Numbered from the stretch's first letter, positions 27,638 through 37,228 are shown. The stretch: DNA of 64,000 nucleotides from Bittarella massiliensis (ex Durand et al. 2017) (GCF_001486165.1 NZ_LN908977.1:379420-443419), one strand, 5' to 3'. Notes: generated from the letters alone by a model not told the origin. Made by a program: numbers and translations.

Positions 27638-28690
27638 ATGCGCGTCTGTGAACTGCTGCCCCAGGGCATTGACGCCGCCCTGGTGGACGATGAGAAAAAT
27701 CGCCAGTACCTCACCGGGGTCCGCTCCTCGGCGGGCACCGTCGTCGTCACCCGGGAGGAGACCTACCTGATCATCGACTTCCGCTACATCGAGATGGCCC
27801 GGGCCGCCGCGCGGGATTGCCAGGTGCTCTTGCAGGACAAACTCTATGCCCAGATCGGCGAGCTGTTTGCCCGGCACGGGGTCCGGTCCTACGGGGTGGT
27901 GGACTCCCTCTGCTCCCTGTCGAAGGCCCGCGGGTGGATGGAGAAACTCCCCGCCCGGCTGGTGGACGGCAGCGGCTTTGAAGAGGTGCTGGGCGGCCTG
28001 CGGATGCGCAAGAGCGCCGCCGAGATCTCCAAGATAAAGGCCGCCCAGGCCCTCACCGACGAGGGGTTCCAGCACATTCTCGGCCACATTGCCCCGGGAA
28101 AGACCGAGCGGGAGATCGCCCTGGAGATGGAGTTTTTCATCCGCCGCCAGGGGGCCGAAGGGGTCTCCTTCGACTTCATCGTGGTGGGGGGGCAAAACTC
28201 CTCCAAGCCCCACGGGGTGCCGGGGGACTACGTGCTGCAGACGGGTGATTTCCTCACCATGGACTTTGGCTGCACGGTGGACGGCTACTGCAGCGACATG
28301 ACCCGCACCGTGGCCCTGGGGAAAGTCAGCGAAAAACAGCGCCAGATCTACGACATCGTCCTCAAGGCCAACGAGATCGGCATTGCCGCCGCCCAGGCGG
28401 GCGTTATCTGCGAGGAGGTCGACCGGGCCAGCCGGGACTACATCGCCTCCTTTGGTTACGGGGCCCAATTCGGCCACGGCCTGGGCCATGGGGTGGGGCT
28501 GGACATCCACGAGGAACCCCGCTTTTCGCCCGGCTGTAAGACCGCCCTTGAAAAGGGGATGGTCATCACCGTGGAGCCGGGCATCTACCTGCCCGGCGAG
28601 TTCGGGGTGCGCATCGAGGACATGGTGGTCATCACCCCCCAGGGGACCGAGGACATCACCCGCTCCCCCAAGGAGCTGCTCCTCCTCTAA
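27638..28690 (+). CDS. pepP: Xaa-Pro aminopeptidase (M24 family)
   Basis: A 350-aa pita-bread-fold metallopeptidase. The N-terminal creatinase-like domain is followed by the catalytic domain with metal ligands in MDFGCTVDGYCSDMTRT, HGLGHGVGLDIHE, TVEPGIY and VRIEDMVV. The ATG at 27638 lies 2 nt after the aroQ stop and 7 nt after GGGAGGG. Confidence 0.94.
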   Translation: MRVCELLPQGIDAALVDDEKNRQYLTGVRSSAGTVVVTREETYLIIDFRYIEMARAAARDCQVLLQDKLYAQIGELFARHGVRSYGVVDSLCSLSKARGWMEKLPARLVDGSGFEEVLGGLRMRKSAAEISKIKAAQALTDEGFQHILGHIAPGKTEREIALEMEFFIRRQGAEGVSFDFIVVGGQNSSKPHGVPGDYVLQTGDFLTMDFGCTVDGYCSDMTRTVALGKVSEKQRQIYDIVLKANEIGIAAAQAGVICEEVDRASRDYIASFGYGAQFGHGLGHGVGLDIHEEPRFSPGCKTALEKGMVITVEPGIYLPGEFGVRIEDMVVITPQGTEDITRSPKELLLL

Positions 28691-28716
28691 ACCCCGGCGC
28701 CAGGCCGAAAAAGAAC

Positions 28717-28745
28717 TTGAAAAATAGACGGTGATAGGATAGAAT
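28717..28745 (+). promoter_or_regulatory. Promoter of efp
   Basis: TTGAAA (28717-28722), a 17-nt spacer and TAGAAT (28740-28745), about 30 nt upstream of the efp start. Confidence 0.7.
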
Positions 28746-28777
28746 GGATAAGAACTAATGATTTGGAGGATGGACCC

Positions 28778-29335
28778 ATGATTTCTGCGGGAGATTTTCG
28801 CAACGGAGTTACTTTTGAGATGGACGGCACCGTCGTGCAAGTAGTGGAATTTCAGCACGTAAAACCCGGCAAGGGGGCCGCTTTCGTCCGCACTAAAATT
28901 AAAAACGTCATCACCGGCGGGGTTTTGGAGAAGACCTTCAACCCCAACGACAAATACCCCACCGCCTTTATCGATCGGCGGGACATGCAGTACCTGTACA
29001 ACGACGGCGACCTCTACTACTTCATGGACGAGGAGACCTACGAGCAGCTGCCCATCAACAAGTCTATCCTCAGCGACAACTTCAAGTTTGTCAAAGAGAA
29101 CACTGTGGTCAAGGTGCTGTCCTACAAGGGCAACGTCTTTGGCGTCGAGCCCCCCTTCTTTGTCGAGCTGGAGATCACCAAGACCGACCCCGGCTTCAAA
29201 GGCAACACCGCCACCAACACCCTGAAAGAGGCCACTCTGGAGACCGGCGCCGAGATCCGCGTCCCCCTCTTCCTCAGCGAGGGCGACCGCATCCGCATCG
29301 ACACCCGCACCGGCGAGTACATGGAGAGAGCGTAG
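28778..29335 (+). CDS. efp: Elongation factor P
   Basis: A 185-aa protein that relieves ribosome stalling at polyproline. It shows [17 protein letters not shown], the tip loop [10 protein letters not shown] with Lys32 at the position modified in many species, and the C-terminal [20 protein letters not shown] 28778 lies 7 nt after GGAGGA. Confidence 0.97.
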   Translation: MISAGDFRNGVTFEMDGTVVQVVEFQHVKPGKGAAFVRTKIKNVITGGVLEKTFNPNDKYPTAFIDRRDMQYLYNDGDLYYFMDEETYEQLPINKSILSDNFKFVKENTVVKVLSYKGNVFGVEPPFFVELEITKTDPGFKGNTATNTLKEATLETGAEIRVPLFLSEGDRIRIDTRTGEYMERA

Positions 29336-29395
29336 GACAGAACCACTCTGCCCGCCCGCCCTTTCCCCAATTGATTTGAATAGGAGAGACAAGCT

Positions 29396-29845
29396 ATGAC
29401 CATCGGCGAAAAAGTATCCTACCTGAAGGGCCTCATCGAGGGGCTGGACATCGACAAGGGCAAGAAGGAGTCCAAGATCATCCTGGCGATGGTCGACATC
29501 ATCGAGGACCTGGCCCTGACTGTCGACGACATCGAGGAAGACCTGGACGAAGTGATGGACTTTGTGGAAGAGCTGGACGAGGATCTCTCCGATGTGGAGG
29601 ACGACCTCTACGGCGACGAAGACGACGACGATGATGACTGTTGCTGCGATGAGCCCATGTACGAAGTGACCTGCCCCACCTGCGGCGAGACCATCTATGT
29701 CGACGAGGACACCCTGACCGACGTGGGTTCCATGCCCTGCCCCAACTGTGGCGAGGAGCTGGAACTGGACACTGACTTCGCCTTTGACGACGAAGAGGAG
29801 TGCGGCTGCTGCGATTGCGGCTGCGACCACGAAGAGAAGGAGTAG
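29396..29845 (+). CDS. Acidic zinc-ribbon protein (CD1247-like)
   Basis: A 149-aa very acidic protein. The N-terminal third (TIGEKVSYLKGLIEGLDIDKGKKE) matches the family named after Clostridioides CD1247. It continues with a Asp/Glu-rich linker, a CPTCGETI / CPNCGEEL zinc ribbon, and a cysteine-rich tail (CGCCDCGC). It sits after efp as in other Clostridia. The function is unknown. Confidence 0.8.
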   Translation: MTIGEKVSYLKGLIEGLDIDKGKKESKIILAMVDIIEDLALTVDDIEEDLDEVMDFVEELDEDLSDVEDDLYGDEDDDDDDCCCDEPMYEVTCPTCGETIYVDEDTLTDVGSMPCPNCGEELELDTDFAFDDEEECGCCDCGCDHEEKE

Positions 29846-29867
29846 CCCCCTTCAAGCGACTGCGATC

Positions 29868-29910
29868 GAGAGCCGCCCGGTGTGTGCCGGGCGGCTCTCT
29901 TTTTCTTTTT
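29868..29910 (+). terminator. Terminator after the acidic protein gene
   Basis: GAGAGCCGCCCGG (29868-29880) and CCGGGCGGCTCTC (29887-29899) form a 13-bp perfect stem followed by a long T run. Confidence 0.92.
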
Positions 29911-30132
29911 GCCGGGCGGTGTCGGCCCGGCATACACTGTACAAGCGGCCGCGAAAGGCCGCAGAGAGGAGGGGAGACCCTGTGATGAGCGCACTGACTG
30001 CCCGCACAAAAAAGCGGCGCAAGGGGTTCCCCCTTCGCCGCCCCTGGGGGCGATGTCTCCGCCCGTGACAGCCGCCGTTCAACCGGCCGCCGCCTGTTCG
30101 GCGCGGCCCGCTGCCACAGGAGGAAGATCCCA
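29909..30132 (+). promoter_or_regulatory. cysE leader with possible promoter and short ORF
   Basis: TTGCCG (29909-29914), an 18-nt spacer and TACACT (29933-29938) make a plausible promoter. A GCGGCC/GGCCGC stem (29944-29961) follows. A 27-codon ORF (29985-30068, starting [14 protein letters not shown]) has GAGGAGGGG about 10 nt upstream. No T-box core was found, so any attenuation would be of another kind. Confidence 0.4.
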
Positions 30133-30780
30133 TTGAAATGGCTTGAAGACGCCCGCTCCATCCTAAAAAAAGACCCCGCCGCCAGAAGTCTGGCCGAGGT
30201 CGTTTTGCTCTACCCCGGCTACCACGCCCTATTGTGGTACCGGCTCGCCCACCGCCTCTACCGGCGGAAACACTTCTTTCTCGCCCGGCTGCTGAGCCAG
30301 CTGGGGCGGGGTTTTACCGGCATTGAGATCCACCCCGGGGCCCAGATCGGCCGCGGCCTCTTTATCGACCACGGGGCCGGGGTGGTCATCGGCGAGACCG
30401 CCGTGGTGGGGGACAACTGCACCATCTACCACGGGGTCACCCTGGGGGGCACCGGCAAGGGGGAGGGCAAACGCCACCCCACTGTGGGCAACGATGTGTT
30501 GCTGGGGGCCGGTGTCAAGGTGTTGGGCCCCATCGAGATCGGGGACGGCAGCCGCATCGGCGCGGGCAGCGTGGTGCTGCGCCCGGTACCCGCCGGGGCC
30601 ACCGCCATTGGCATTCCCGCCGCGGTGGTCCGCCAAAACGGCCGCCGGGTCGGCCCGCCCGCCAGCGAGACCCTCAACCAGCGGGACTACCCCGATTTGC
30701 TGCACAACCAGTTGGCCCACCTGGCCCGCCGACTCGACCGATTGGAAGGGGAGTGCGGCCGGGGGAGGAGTGCCCGCTGA
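30133..30780 (+). CDS. cysE: Serine O-acetyltransferase
   Basis: A 215-aa left-handed beta-helix enzyme making O-acetylserine for cysteine synthesis. [27 protein letters not shown], then [32 protein letters not shown] and [21 protein letters not shown] are diagnostic; the hexapeptide repeats continue to about residue 158. The start is TTG 30133, 8 nt after AGGAGGA. The C-terminal tail is arginine-rich. Confidence 0.95.
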   Translation: MKWLEDARSILKKDPAARSLAEVVLLYPGYHALLWYRLAHRLYRRKHFFLARLLSQLGRGFTGIEIHPGAQIGRGLFIDHGAGVVIGETAVVGDNCTIYHGVTLGGTGKGEGKRHPTVGNDVLLGAGVKVLGPIEIGDGSRIGAGSVVLRPVPAGATAIGIPAAVVRQNGRRVGPPASETLNQRDYPDLLHNQLAHLARRLDRLEGECGRGRSAR

Positions 30781-31155
30781 CCGGTTGTTCTACTCCGGGC
30801 GCTGCTATCGCGACTTTGCGATATATTGACGACCTAACCGCCGGAGCTGTTTGGCCAGGCCTTTAGCCTTCCGTGGCCCCTCTGTCCCAGCGCAGAAGAG
30901 AGGATATAGAAGACCAGCGGCGCAAAATGGGAAGATGATTTCCACCCCCCTTGTCGCCCGCAAAAGGGGCAGACAAAGAGCCTGCCTGGCGGGGGAAAAG
31001 AAGCAAGGTTGCATCCGTGACTCATTCCCGAAAAAAGAGAGGGGGGAGCGCTGCGGCGCTCCCCCCTCTCTTTCTAATTATTTGTAGGGCAATTTTAGCA
31101 AAGCCCCCTTGGTTTTTGGTGCGACAAAAGGGCGACTTTCCCCGGCGGGGGCCGT
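30781..31155. other. Intergenic region between cysE and the GtrA-like gene
   Basis: No convincing gene is visible. Short open frames on both strands lack SD sequences and family features. The only clear element is the bidirectional terminator hairpin near 31032-31076. Confidence 0.5.
31032..31076. terminator. Bidirectional terminator
   Basis: A 15-bp GC-rich stem (GAGAGGGGGGAGCGC with GCGCTCCCCCCTCTC) has an A run on its left and a T-rich tail on its right, so it can end transcripts from both sides, including the minus-strand GtrA-like gene. Confidence 0.82.
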
Positions 31156-31617
31156 TCACCTCTCCCCGGTGTACTTCCTGGCCTCTTTTTTCACCTTGCC
31201 GAAAATCCAGAACCGGCTGACAATGTAGTTGATGGTGGCCGAGAGGGCGGAAGCCCCGATTTTTACCGGGTTTTGGGGAAGTCCCAACCCTGAGACAAGC
31301 AGCGCCATGATGGCGGTCTCCAGCACACAGGTGCCCAGCCGACAGCCGGCAAAGTCCCGCAGGCCCTGCCAGACAGCCCGCGCCCCGCCCCCGCGCTGGC
31401 GAAAGACAAACCAGCGGTTGGAGAAGTAGGCCGCCACTACATAGACCACCCAAGCGGCCACATTGGCGACGGCATAGTTCCAGCCGCACCAGTTGGCCAG
31501 GACGAAGAAAAGGCAGAGATTTAGAAAGGCGGTAATGGCCCCCCAGAACACATAGTGGGCAAATTGCCGCCAGTTTTTGACGATGTCGCCGACCAGGGCA
31601 CGGATCCAGTGGAGCAA
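31156..31617 (-). CDS. GtrA-family membrane protein
   Basis: A 153-aa protein with four predicted transmembrane helices. FAHYVFWGAITAFLNLCLFFVLA, YFSNRWFVF and INYIVSRFWIFGK match the GtrA family, often involved in moving lipid-linked sugars across the membrane. TTG start at 31617 preceded by GAGGGGG on the minus strand. The substrate is unknown. Confidence 0.85.
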   Translation of the reverse strand: MLHWIRALVGDIVKNWRQFAHYVFWGAITAFLNLCLFFVLANWCGWNYAVANVAAWVVYVVAAYFSNRWFVFRQRGGGARAVWQGLRDFAGCRLGTCVLETAIMALLVSGLGLPQNPVKIGASALSATINYIVSRFWIFGKVKKEARKYTGER

Positions 31618-31841
31618 TCGAGCTCCCCCCTCTCATATAGGCGGCAAATACCGGCATATCTGCGCTCTTTCTGTCCCATTTTACACCCAAATGGAGAAAA
31701 GGGGAAGGCGAGAGGGGGTGGAATTTCCCATTCATTGCATATCTTGTATGGTTTTTTGTTTGCAATTTGGCCAAATTCACTATTCGTTTCACCACTTTTC
31801 ACCGCTAAAATAAAAAATGTTACAAAACTGTGACCGACCCG

Positions 31842-31870
31842 GTGACAAGCCTCTGGGGCCGTGCTATAAT
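31842..31870 (+). promoter_or_regulatory. Promoter of the permease gene
   Basis: GTGACA (31842-31847), a 17-nt spacer and TATAAT (31865-31870) with an extended TGC; about 55 nt leader to the SD. Confidence 0.72.
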
Positions 31871-31931
31871 GTGTATCAAATCGACGGGGCCCCCAACAGC
31901 CTTCGTCAAATTCGATTTAGGAGGAAATCTG

Positions 31932-33140
31932 ATGACAACAATTTGGACACCGCTGTTCTCGTTTGTCGTCTTCGTGGTCGTCTTCGCCCTCGGCGACATC
32001 GTTGCAGAGAAAACAAAAGGATTGATATCCGCTATTATCGTGGGGTGCTTTGTCTACCTCGTAGGGTTCTGGACCGGCATTATCCCGGCCACTTCGGTTG
32101 CGGATAGCACCCTGCCCGGCATGATGAGTGCTTTCGGCATCGCCGTGCTGCTGGTCAACCTGGGCACCATCCTCGACCTGGAGTCCCTGCTGAGAGAGTG
32201 GAAGACGGTTGTCATCGCTCTGGTGGGCCTGGTGGGTCTGGCCCTGGTCAGCTTCACCATCTCCACCTGGCTCTTCGGCAAAGAGTACGCCCTCAGCGCC
32301 GCCTCCCCCATCGCGGGCGGGCTGATTGCCGGCATCATCACCAATGACGCCGCCGTCGCCGCCGGCAAGCCCGCTCTGGGCGGGTTCGCCATGCTGGTCG
32401 TGGCCTTCCAGATGTTCGTCGGTATGCCCATTGCCTCCTTCTGCCTGAAGAAAGAGGCGGGCAAGATGGTCAAAAACGGCGTTGTCTCCGAGAGCGCTTC
32501 CACCGGCAAGAAAAAGAAGATCAACCTTCGCTTCCTGCCCGAGGGGCCCAAGTTCCTCAACACCCCCACTTCCATTATCGCCAAACTGGGCATCGTTGCC
32601 TTTATCGCCTACGTTGTGGCCATGCTGACCGTCATCCCCGGCTCCAACCCGGTCAACTACATCCTCAACCCCAACGTGGCCTACCTCCTCTTCGGCATCA
32701 TCTTCTGTGAGATCGGCTTCCTGAACAAGAACGCCTTGACCAAGGCCGGCGCCTACGGCTTCTTCAGCATCGCCCTGCTGGCGGTCCTGCCCGGCTCCTT
32801 CACCTCGGTCACCCCGGCTGCCTTCCTCGACATGATCCTGCCCCTGGTCGGCACCCTGGTCATCGGCGCCGTCGGCATCGGCATCTTCGCCATCATCATG
32901 GGCAAACTGCTGGGCTACAGCCCCCTGGTCTCCATCGCCATCGGCATGACCGCCCTCATCGGCTACCCCGGCACCCAGGTCATCACCGACGAGGTCGTCG
33001 CCGGTCTGGACGCCAGCGACGAGCAGAAGGCTGCTGTCTCCGCCGTGATTCTGCCCAAAATGCTCGTCGGCGGCTTCACCACCGTCACCATTGCCTCGGT
33101 GGTCTTTGCCGGCATCATCTCCCCCTTCATCTTCTCCTAA
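31932..33140 (+). CDS. Multi-pass membrane permease (unassigned, symporter-like)
   Basis: A 402-aa protein with about 11 hydrophobic helices. The glycine-rich stretches GGLIAGIITNDAAVAAGKPALGG and the C-terminal ALIGYPGTQVITDEVV suggest two inverted halves, as in Na+/glutamate and other carboxylate symporters; I cannot place it in a named family. A charged cytoplasmic loop (TGKKKKINLRFLPEGPKF) separates the halves. ATG 31932 follows AGGAGG. It lies directly before three amidohydrolase genes and probably imports their substrate or exports the product. Confidence 0.65.
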   Translation: MTTIWTPLFSFVVFVVVFALGDIVAEKTKGLISAIIVGCFVYLVGFWTGIIPATSVADSTLPGMMSAFGIAVLLVNLGTILDLESLLREWKTVVIALVGLVGLALVSFTISTWLFGKEYALSAASPIAGGLIAGIITNDAAVAAGKPALGGFAMLVVAFQMFVGMPIASFCLKKEAGKMVKNGVVSESASTGKKKKINLRFLPEGPKFLNTPTSIIAKLGIVAFIAYVVAMLTVIPGSNPVNYILNPNVAYLLFGIIFCEIGFLNKNALTKAGAYGFFSIALLAVLPGSFTSVTPAAFLDMILPLVGTLVIGAVGIGIFAIIMGKLLGYSPLVSIAIGMTALIGYPGTQVITDEVVAGLDASDEQKAAVSAVILPKMLVGGFTTVTIASVVFAGIISPFIFS

Positions 33141-33265
33141 GCGAGGAGCGGGGAGAGCGCATTCACAGAAGCGGTTTCTGTTGGGAAAATTGCGTCTTGT
33201 GAGTTTGAAAAGAAGGTTTTGCGAGTTGACCGTCTGCTTTGGCAGGCGGTTCACTTGCAGAAAGG

Positions 33266-33291
33266 GGACGCTTTAAACCGTTAAAGCGTCC
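33266..33291. repeat. Inverted repeat upstream of the first amidohydrolase
   Basis: GGACGCTTTAA and TTAAAGCGTCC form a perfect 11-bp inverted repeat around ACCG. No T run follows, so it is more likely an operator or an mRNA stem than a terminator. A weaker GACCGTCTGC/GCAGGCGGTT hairpin lies just before it and may end permease transcripts. Confidence 0.55.
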
Positions 33292-33372
33292 TGGAAATAC
33301 AACGCTGTACAGACGTGCTGCCCGCCGGCTTTTCGACAGGCGGCCCCTCAAATAAAAAAGGAGTGGATGATT

Positions 33373-34593
33373 GTGAAAAAAGTGATCAAATGCGGCAAGT
33401 TTTTCAGTGCGGTGGACGACAAGGTCCTGGAGAACATCGCCATCGTCATCGACGGCAATAAAATCGAGTCGGTCGGCCCCATCTCCGGGTGCAACTGCGA
33501 CGACTGCGAGGTCATCGACCTGTCCGACAAGTTCGTCATGCCCGGCCTGATCGACGCCCATCTGCACACCCTCATGAACGGCGAGGTCACCTGCATGGAC
33601 GACATGGGCAAAAAGACCATCGGCGACATGACCATCGACAGCATGAAAAACGCCCAGTCCGACCTGATGGCGGGCTTCACCACAGTGCGGGACGAGGGCT
33701 CCTACGGCTTTGCCGACATCGCCGTGCGCGACGCCATCAACGCCGGCAAGATCACCGGCCCCAGAATGTTCGTCTCCGGCATCCCCATCGGCACCACTGG
33801 CGGCCACTGTGACTCCCACTACAACCCCTACATCACCGGGCAGCACAGCATGGGCCAGGTCATCGACAGCCCCGACGCCGGCCGCAAAGCCGCCCGCTAC
33901 ACCCTGAAATACGGCGCTGACCAGATCAAGGTCATGGCCACCGGCGGCGTCATGTCCATCGGCGACGAGCCCGGCGCCCCCGAGTTCACCTACGAGGAGA
34001 TGAAGGCCATCCTCGATGTGCCCAACTCCCGCGGCAAGATCTCCACCGCCCACGCCCACGGGGCCGAGGGCATCAAAATCGCCATCCGCGCCGGTATCAC
34101 CTCCATCGAGCACGGGATGCTGATGGACGAGGAGTGCATGGACATGATGGTCGAGCACGGCACCTACCTGGTCCCCACCATCATCGCCGCCGAGCGGATT
34201 GTCGCCATGGGCGTTGAGAACGGCCTGCCGGCCGAGGCGGTGGGCAAGGCCCAGCGCTGCCTGGAGAACCACGGCAAAAACCTGGAGAAATGCCGCGCCA
34301 AGGGCGTGAAGATCTGCTTTGGCACCGACGCCGGCACCTACTACAACCGGCACGGCGAGCAGACCCGCGAGTTTGGGCTGATGACCGAGTACGGCAAGTT
34401 CCCGGTGGCCGAGTGCCTGATTGCCGCCACCCGCACCAACGCCGAGCTGATGAAGTGGGGCGACAAGGTCGGCACCATCGAGGCCGGCAAGCTGGCCGAC
34501 GTGGTGGCCTTTGACGAGAGCCCCTTCGACAACATCGAAATCATGAACCACTGCTCCTTTGTCATGAAGGACGGCGTGGTTTACAAGGGCTAA
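33373..34593 (+). CDS. Metal-dependent amidohydrolase, paralogue 1
   Basis: A 406-aa imidazolonepropionase-like amidohydrolase. Metal-site motifs: HLH in GLIDAHLHT, the bridging lysine in QIKVMATGG, histidines in STAHAHG and SIEHGM, and the aspartate in FGTDAGT. Relatives hydrolyse Xaa-Pro or other N-acyl/dipeptide amides. GTG 33373 was chosen: it is 9 nt after AAGGAG and aligns with the MKxVxxCGxxF start of the other two copies; ATG 33367 is too close to the SD. Confidence 0.88.
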   Translation: MKKVIKCGKFFSAVDDKVLENIAIVIDGNKIESVGPISGCNCDDCEVIDLSDKFVMPGLIDAHLHTLMNGEVTCMDDMGKKTIGDMTIDSMKNAQSDLMAGFTTVRDEGSYGFADIAVRDAINAGKITGPRMFVSGIPIGTTGGHCDSHYNPYITGQHSMGQVIDSPDAGRKAARYTLKYGADQIKVMATGGVMSIGDEPGAPEFTYEEMKAILDVPNSRGKISTAHAHGAEGIKIAIRAGITSIEHGMLMDEECMDMMVEHGTYLVPTIIAAERIVAMGVENGLPAEAVGKAQRCLENHGKNLEKCRAKGVKICFGTDAGTYYNRHGEQTREFGLMTEYGKFPVAECLIAATRTNAELMKWGDKVGTIEAGKLADVVAFDESPFDNIEIMNHCSFVMKDGVVYKG

Positions 34594-34608
34594 AAATACT
34601 GGTATAAT
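34580..34608 (+). promoter_or_regulatory. Promoter between amidohydrolases 1 and 2
   Basis: TTTACA (34580-34585), a 17-nt spacer and TATAAT (34603-34608). The -35 lies inside the end of paralogue 1. Confidence 0.75.
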
Positions 34609-34610
34609 CT

Positions 34611-34640
34611 GATAAGTGGCTGTGTGAGCAGCCACTTATC
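34611..34640. repeat. 12-bp inverted repeat at the start site of the paralogue 2 promoter
   Basis: GATAAGTGGCTG (34611-34622) and CAGCCACTTATC (34629-34640) are perfect inverted arms around 6 nt. The expected transcription start falls in the left arm. It may be a repressor operator, a 5' stabilising stem or a poor terminator for paralogue 1. Confidence 0.7.
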
Positions 34641-34729
34641 GTTGCTTTATTCGCTTTCGTGCTTTAAACTGCAATTTGCAGCGAATGGCTTGCCTGCGCG
34701 ATTTTGGCGAACAGAGAGGGAGGAATTCC

Positions 34730-35944
34730 ATGAAAAAAGTGCTCTTTTGCGGCCAGCTCTTTCCCGCCACCGGGGAAGAGGTGCTCCGCGACCAGGCCGT
34801 TTTGATCGACGGCGAGACCATCGAGGCGGTGATGCCCCGCGCCCAGTTTAGGGGGGAGGACTACCAGGTCATCGACCTGTCGGACAAATTTGTCACCCCC
34901 GGCCTCATCGACGCCCACGTCCACACCAACATCGACGGCGAACTCAACTTTATGGAGCAGATGATCTCCGAGACGGTGGGGGCCTGCACCATCCGCTCCC
35001 TCTGCAATGCCCGCAGCGATTTGATGGCGGGCTTTACCTCCCTGCGGGACATGGGCTCCTACGGCTTTGCCGACATCGCCCTGCGCGACGGCATCAACGC
35101 CGGCAAGGTGGTGGGGCCGCGGATGCTCTGCTCCGGGCTCTGCATCGGCTCCACCGGCGGCCATGCCGACTCCTGGTTCAACCCCTATATCACCGGGATG
35201 CACGAGTACGGCTATGTCATCGACGGCCCCGACGAGGCCCGCAAGGCCGCCCGGCTGATGTTCAAGTACGGCGCCGACCAGCTCAAGATCATGGCCACCG
35301 GCGGGGTGGGTTCCCCAGGGGAGCCGGGCGCGCCCGAACTCTCCTTTGAGGAGATGAAGGCCATGCTCGACATCGCCAACAGCCGGGGCAAGCTCTCCTC
35401 GGCCCACGCCCACGGCGCCCAGGGGATCAAAAACGCCATCCGCGCCGGGGTGGCCACCATCGAGCACGGGATGCTGATGGACGACGAGTGCATTGACCTG
35501 ATGGCCGCCCACGGCACCTACCTGGTCCCCACCATCATCGCCGGCGACCGCATTGTCGAGTACGGCACCGACGCCGGCATCCCCGCCTCGGCGGTGGAGA
35601 AATCGGCCCGCTGCCTGGAAAACCACCAGAGAAATCTGGCTAAATGCCGGGAGAAGGGGGTCAAAATCGGCTTCGGCACCGACGCCGGCACCTTCTTCAA
35701 CCACCATGGAGAGCAGACCTATGAGCTGGTGCTGATGGTCCGCTACGGCTTTACCCCCGCCCAGGCCCTGCTGGCAGCCACCAAGGTCAACGCCGAGCTG
35801 ATGCGCTGGTCCGACCGGGTGGGCACCGTGGAGGCCGGCAAATTCGCCGATTTCGCCGCCTTTGACCAAAACCTGCTGGAACACATAGAAGCGGTGAGCG
35901 ACTGCTCCTTCGTCATGAAGGGCGGCCAGGTCTGCAAGGGATAG
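34730..35944 (+). CDS. Metal-dependent amidohydrolase, paralogue 2
   Basis: A 404-aa paralogue of its neighbours with the same metal-site motifs (GLIDAHVHT, QLKIMATGG, SSAHAHG, TIEHGM, FGTDAGT). Clear SD GAGGGAGGA before ATG 34730. It has its own promoter, so it may be expressed separately from paralogue 1. Substrate not known. Confidence 0.88.
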   Translation: MKKVLFCGQLFPATGEEVLRDQAVLIDGETIEAVMPRAQFRGEDYQVIDLSDKFVTPGLIDAHVHTNIDGELNFMEQMISETVGACTIRSLCNARSDLMAGFTSLRDMGSYGFADIALRDGINAGKVVGPRMLCSGLCIGSTGGHADSWFNPYITGMHEYGYVIDGPDEARKAARLMFKYGADQLKIMATGGVGSPGEPGAPELSFEEMKAMLDIANSRGKLSSAHAHGAQGIKNAIRAGVATIEHGMLMDDECIDLMAAHGTYLVPTIIAGDRIVEYGTDAGIPASAVEKSARCLENHQRNLAKCREKGVKIGFGTDAGTFFNHHGEQTYELVLMVRYGFTPAQALLAATKVNAELMRWSDRVGTVEAGKFADFAAFDQNLLEHIEAVSDCSFVMKGGQVCKG

Positions 35945-35994
35945 CCCCCGCAGACAGCCCACCGAAACGAGATACGATAAAGGAGAATGGTAAG

Positions 35995-37206
35995 ATGAAA
36001 CAAGTCCTGCGCTGCGGCCACCTGTTTGACACCGCCACCAAGCAATTCGTCGAGGGGGTCGACCTCTACATCGACGGCAACAAGATCGAGGCCCTGTCCA
36101 CCGGCGCCCCCCTGAAGGAGGGGTACGAGGTGGTCGACCTGTCGGACAAATACGTCCTGCCCGGCCTCATTGACTGCCACGTCCACGTGAACATGAACGG
36201 GGAGCCCGCCACCGACTACATGAGCAAACAGACCATCGGCGACTCCACCATCACCGCCATCTGCAACGCCCAGTCCGACCTGATGGCCGGCTTCACCACC
36301 ATCCGCGACGAGGGGTCGGTCTTCTTCACCGACATCGCCGTGCGCGACGCCATCAACGCCGGCAAGATCGACGGCCCGAGAATGTTCTGCTCCGGCATCC
36401 CCATCGGCACCACCGGCGGCCACGCCGACAGCAGCTTCAACCCCTACATCACCGGCGACACCAGCATGGGCTTCATCATCGACAGCCCCGACGAGGGCCG
36501 CAAGGCCGCCCGCAAGGACTTCAAATACGGCGCCGACCAAATCAAGTTGATGGCCACCGGCGGCGTCCTCTCCTTCGGCGACGACCCGGGTGCCCCCGAG
36601 CTGACCTTTGAGGAGATGAAGGCCGTCATCGACGAGGCCAAGGTCAAGGGTCGCATCACCTCCGCCCACACCCACGGGGCCGAGGGGATCAAGATGGCGG
36701 TGCGCGCCGGCATCACCTCGATCGAGCACGGCACCATGGCCGACCAGGAGGCCCATGACCTGATGCTGGAAAACGGCACCTGGCTGGTCCCCACCCTGCA
36801 GGCCCCCTGGCACATCATGAAAAACGGCACCCAGATGGGCATTCCCGCCCCCCTGGTGGAAAAGTGCGGAAAGGTGATGGAGACCCACTTCGCCACCTTT
36901 GCCCGCGCCTACAAGATGGGCATCAAGATCGCCTTCGGCACCGACACCGGCACCCCCTTTGCCACCCACGGCAGCCAGGCGCTGGAGTTTGAGCTGATGG
37001 TGAAACAGGGGATGGACCCGGGCGACGCCATCCTCTCGGCCACCAAGTGGGCCGCCCAGCTCATCCGCTGGGAGGACCGGGTGGGCGCCCTCAAAGAGGG
37101 TCTGCTGGCCGACGTGGTGGCTGTGGACAGCGACCCCCTGGCCGACATCACCGCCCTCAAAGCGGTCACCTTTATCATGAAAGACGGCAAGGTCTACAAA
37201 AACTAG
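35995..37206 (+). CDS. Metal-dependent amidohydrolase, paralogue 3
   Basis: A 403-aa paralogue with GLIDCHVHV, QIKLMATGG, SAHTHG, SIEHGT and FGTDTGT. The substrate-side segment after the EHG motif (GTWLVPTLQAPWHIMKNG) differs from the other two copies, hinting at a different specificity. ATG follows AAAGGAGAATGG. A strong terminator follows. Confidence 0.88.
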   Translation: MKQVLRCGHLFDTATKQFVEGVDLYIDGNKIEALSTGAPLKEGYEVVDLSDKYVLPGLIDCHVHVNMNGEPATDYMSKQTIGDSTITAICNAQSDLMAGFTTIRDEGSVFFTDIAVRDAINAGKIDGPRMFCSGIPIGTTGGHADSSFNPYITGDTSMGFIIDSPDEGRKAARKDFKYGADQIKLMATGGVLSFGDDPGAPELTFEEMKAVIDEAKVKGRITSAHTHGAEGIKMAVRAGITSIEHGTMADQEAHDLMLENGTWLVPTLQAPWHIMKNGTQMGIPAPLVEKCGKVMETHFATFARAYKMGIKIAFGTDTGTPFATHGSQALEFELMVKQGMDPGDAILSATKWAAQLIRWEDRVGALKEGLLADVVAVDSDPLADITALKAVTFIMKDGKVYKN

Positions 37207-37228
37207 ACACCTGCCAAATGTCATCGGG

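Noticed and set aside
29909..30132. T-box riboswitch before cysE
   Set aside because: No GGGTGGNACCGCG-like antiterminator core and no specifier-stem layout was found.
30805..31025. Minus-strand ORFs of 60-70 codons after cysE
   Set aside because: No SD, no recognised features, and mixed composition; treated as non-coding.
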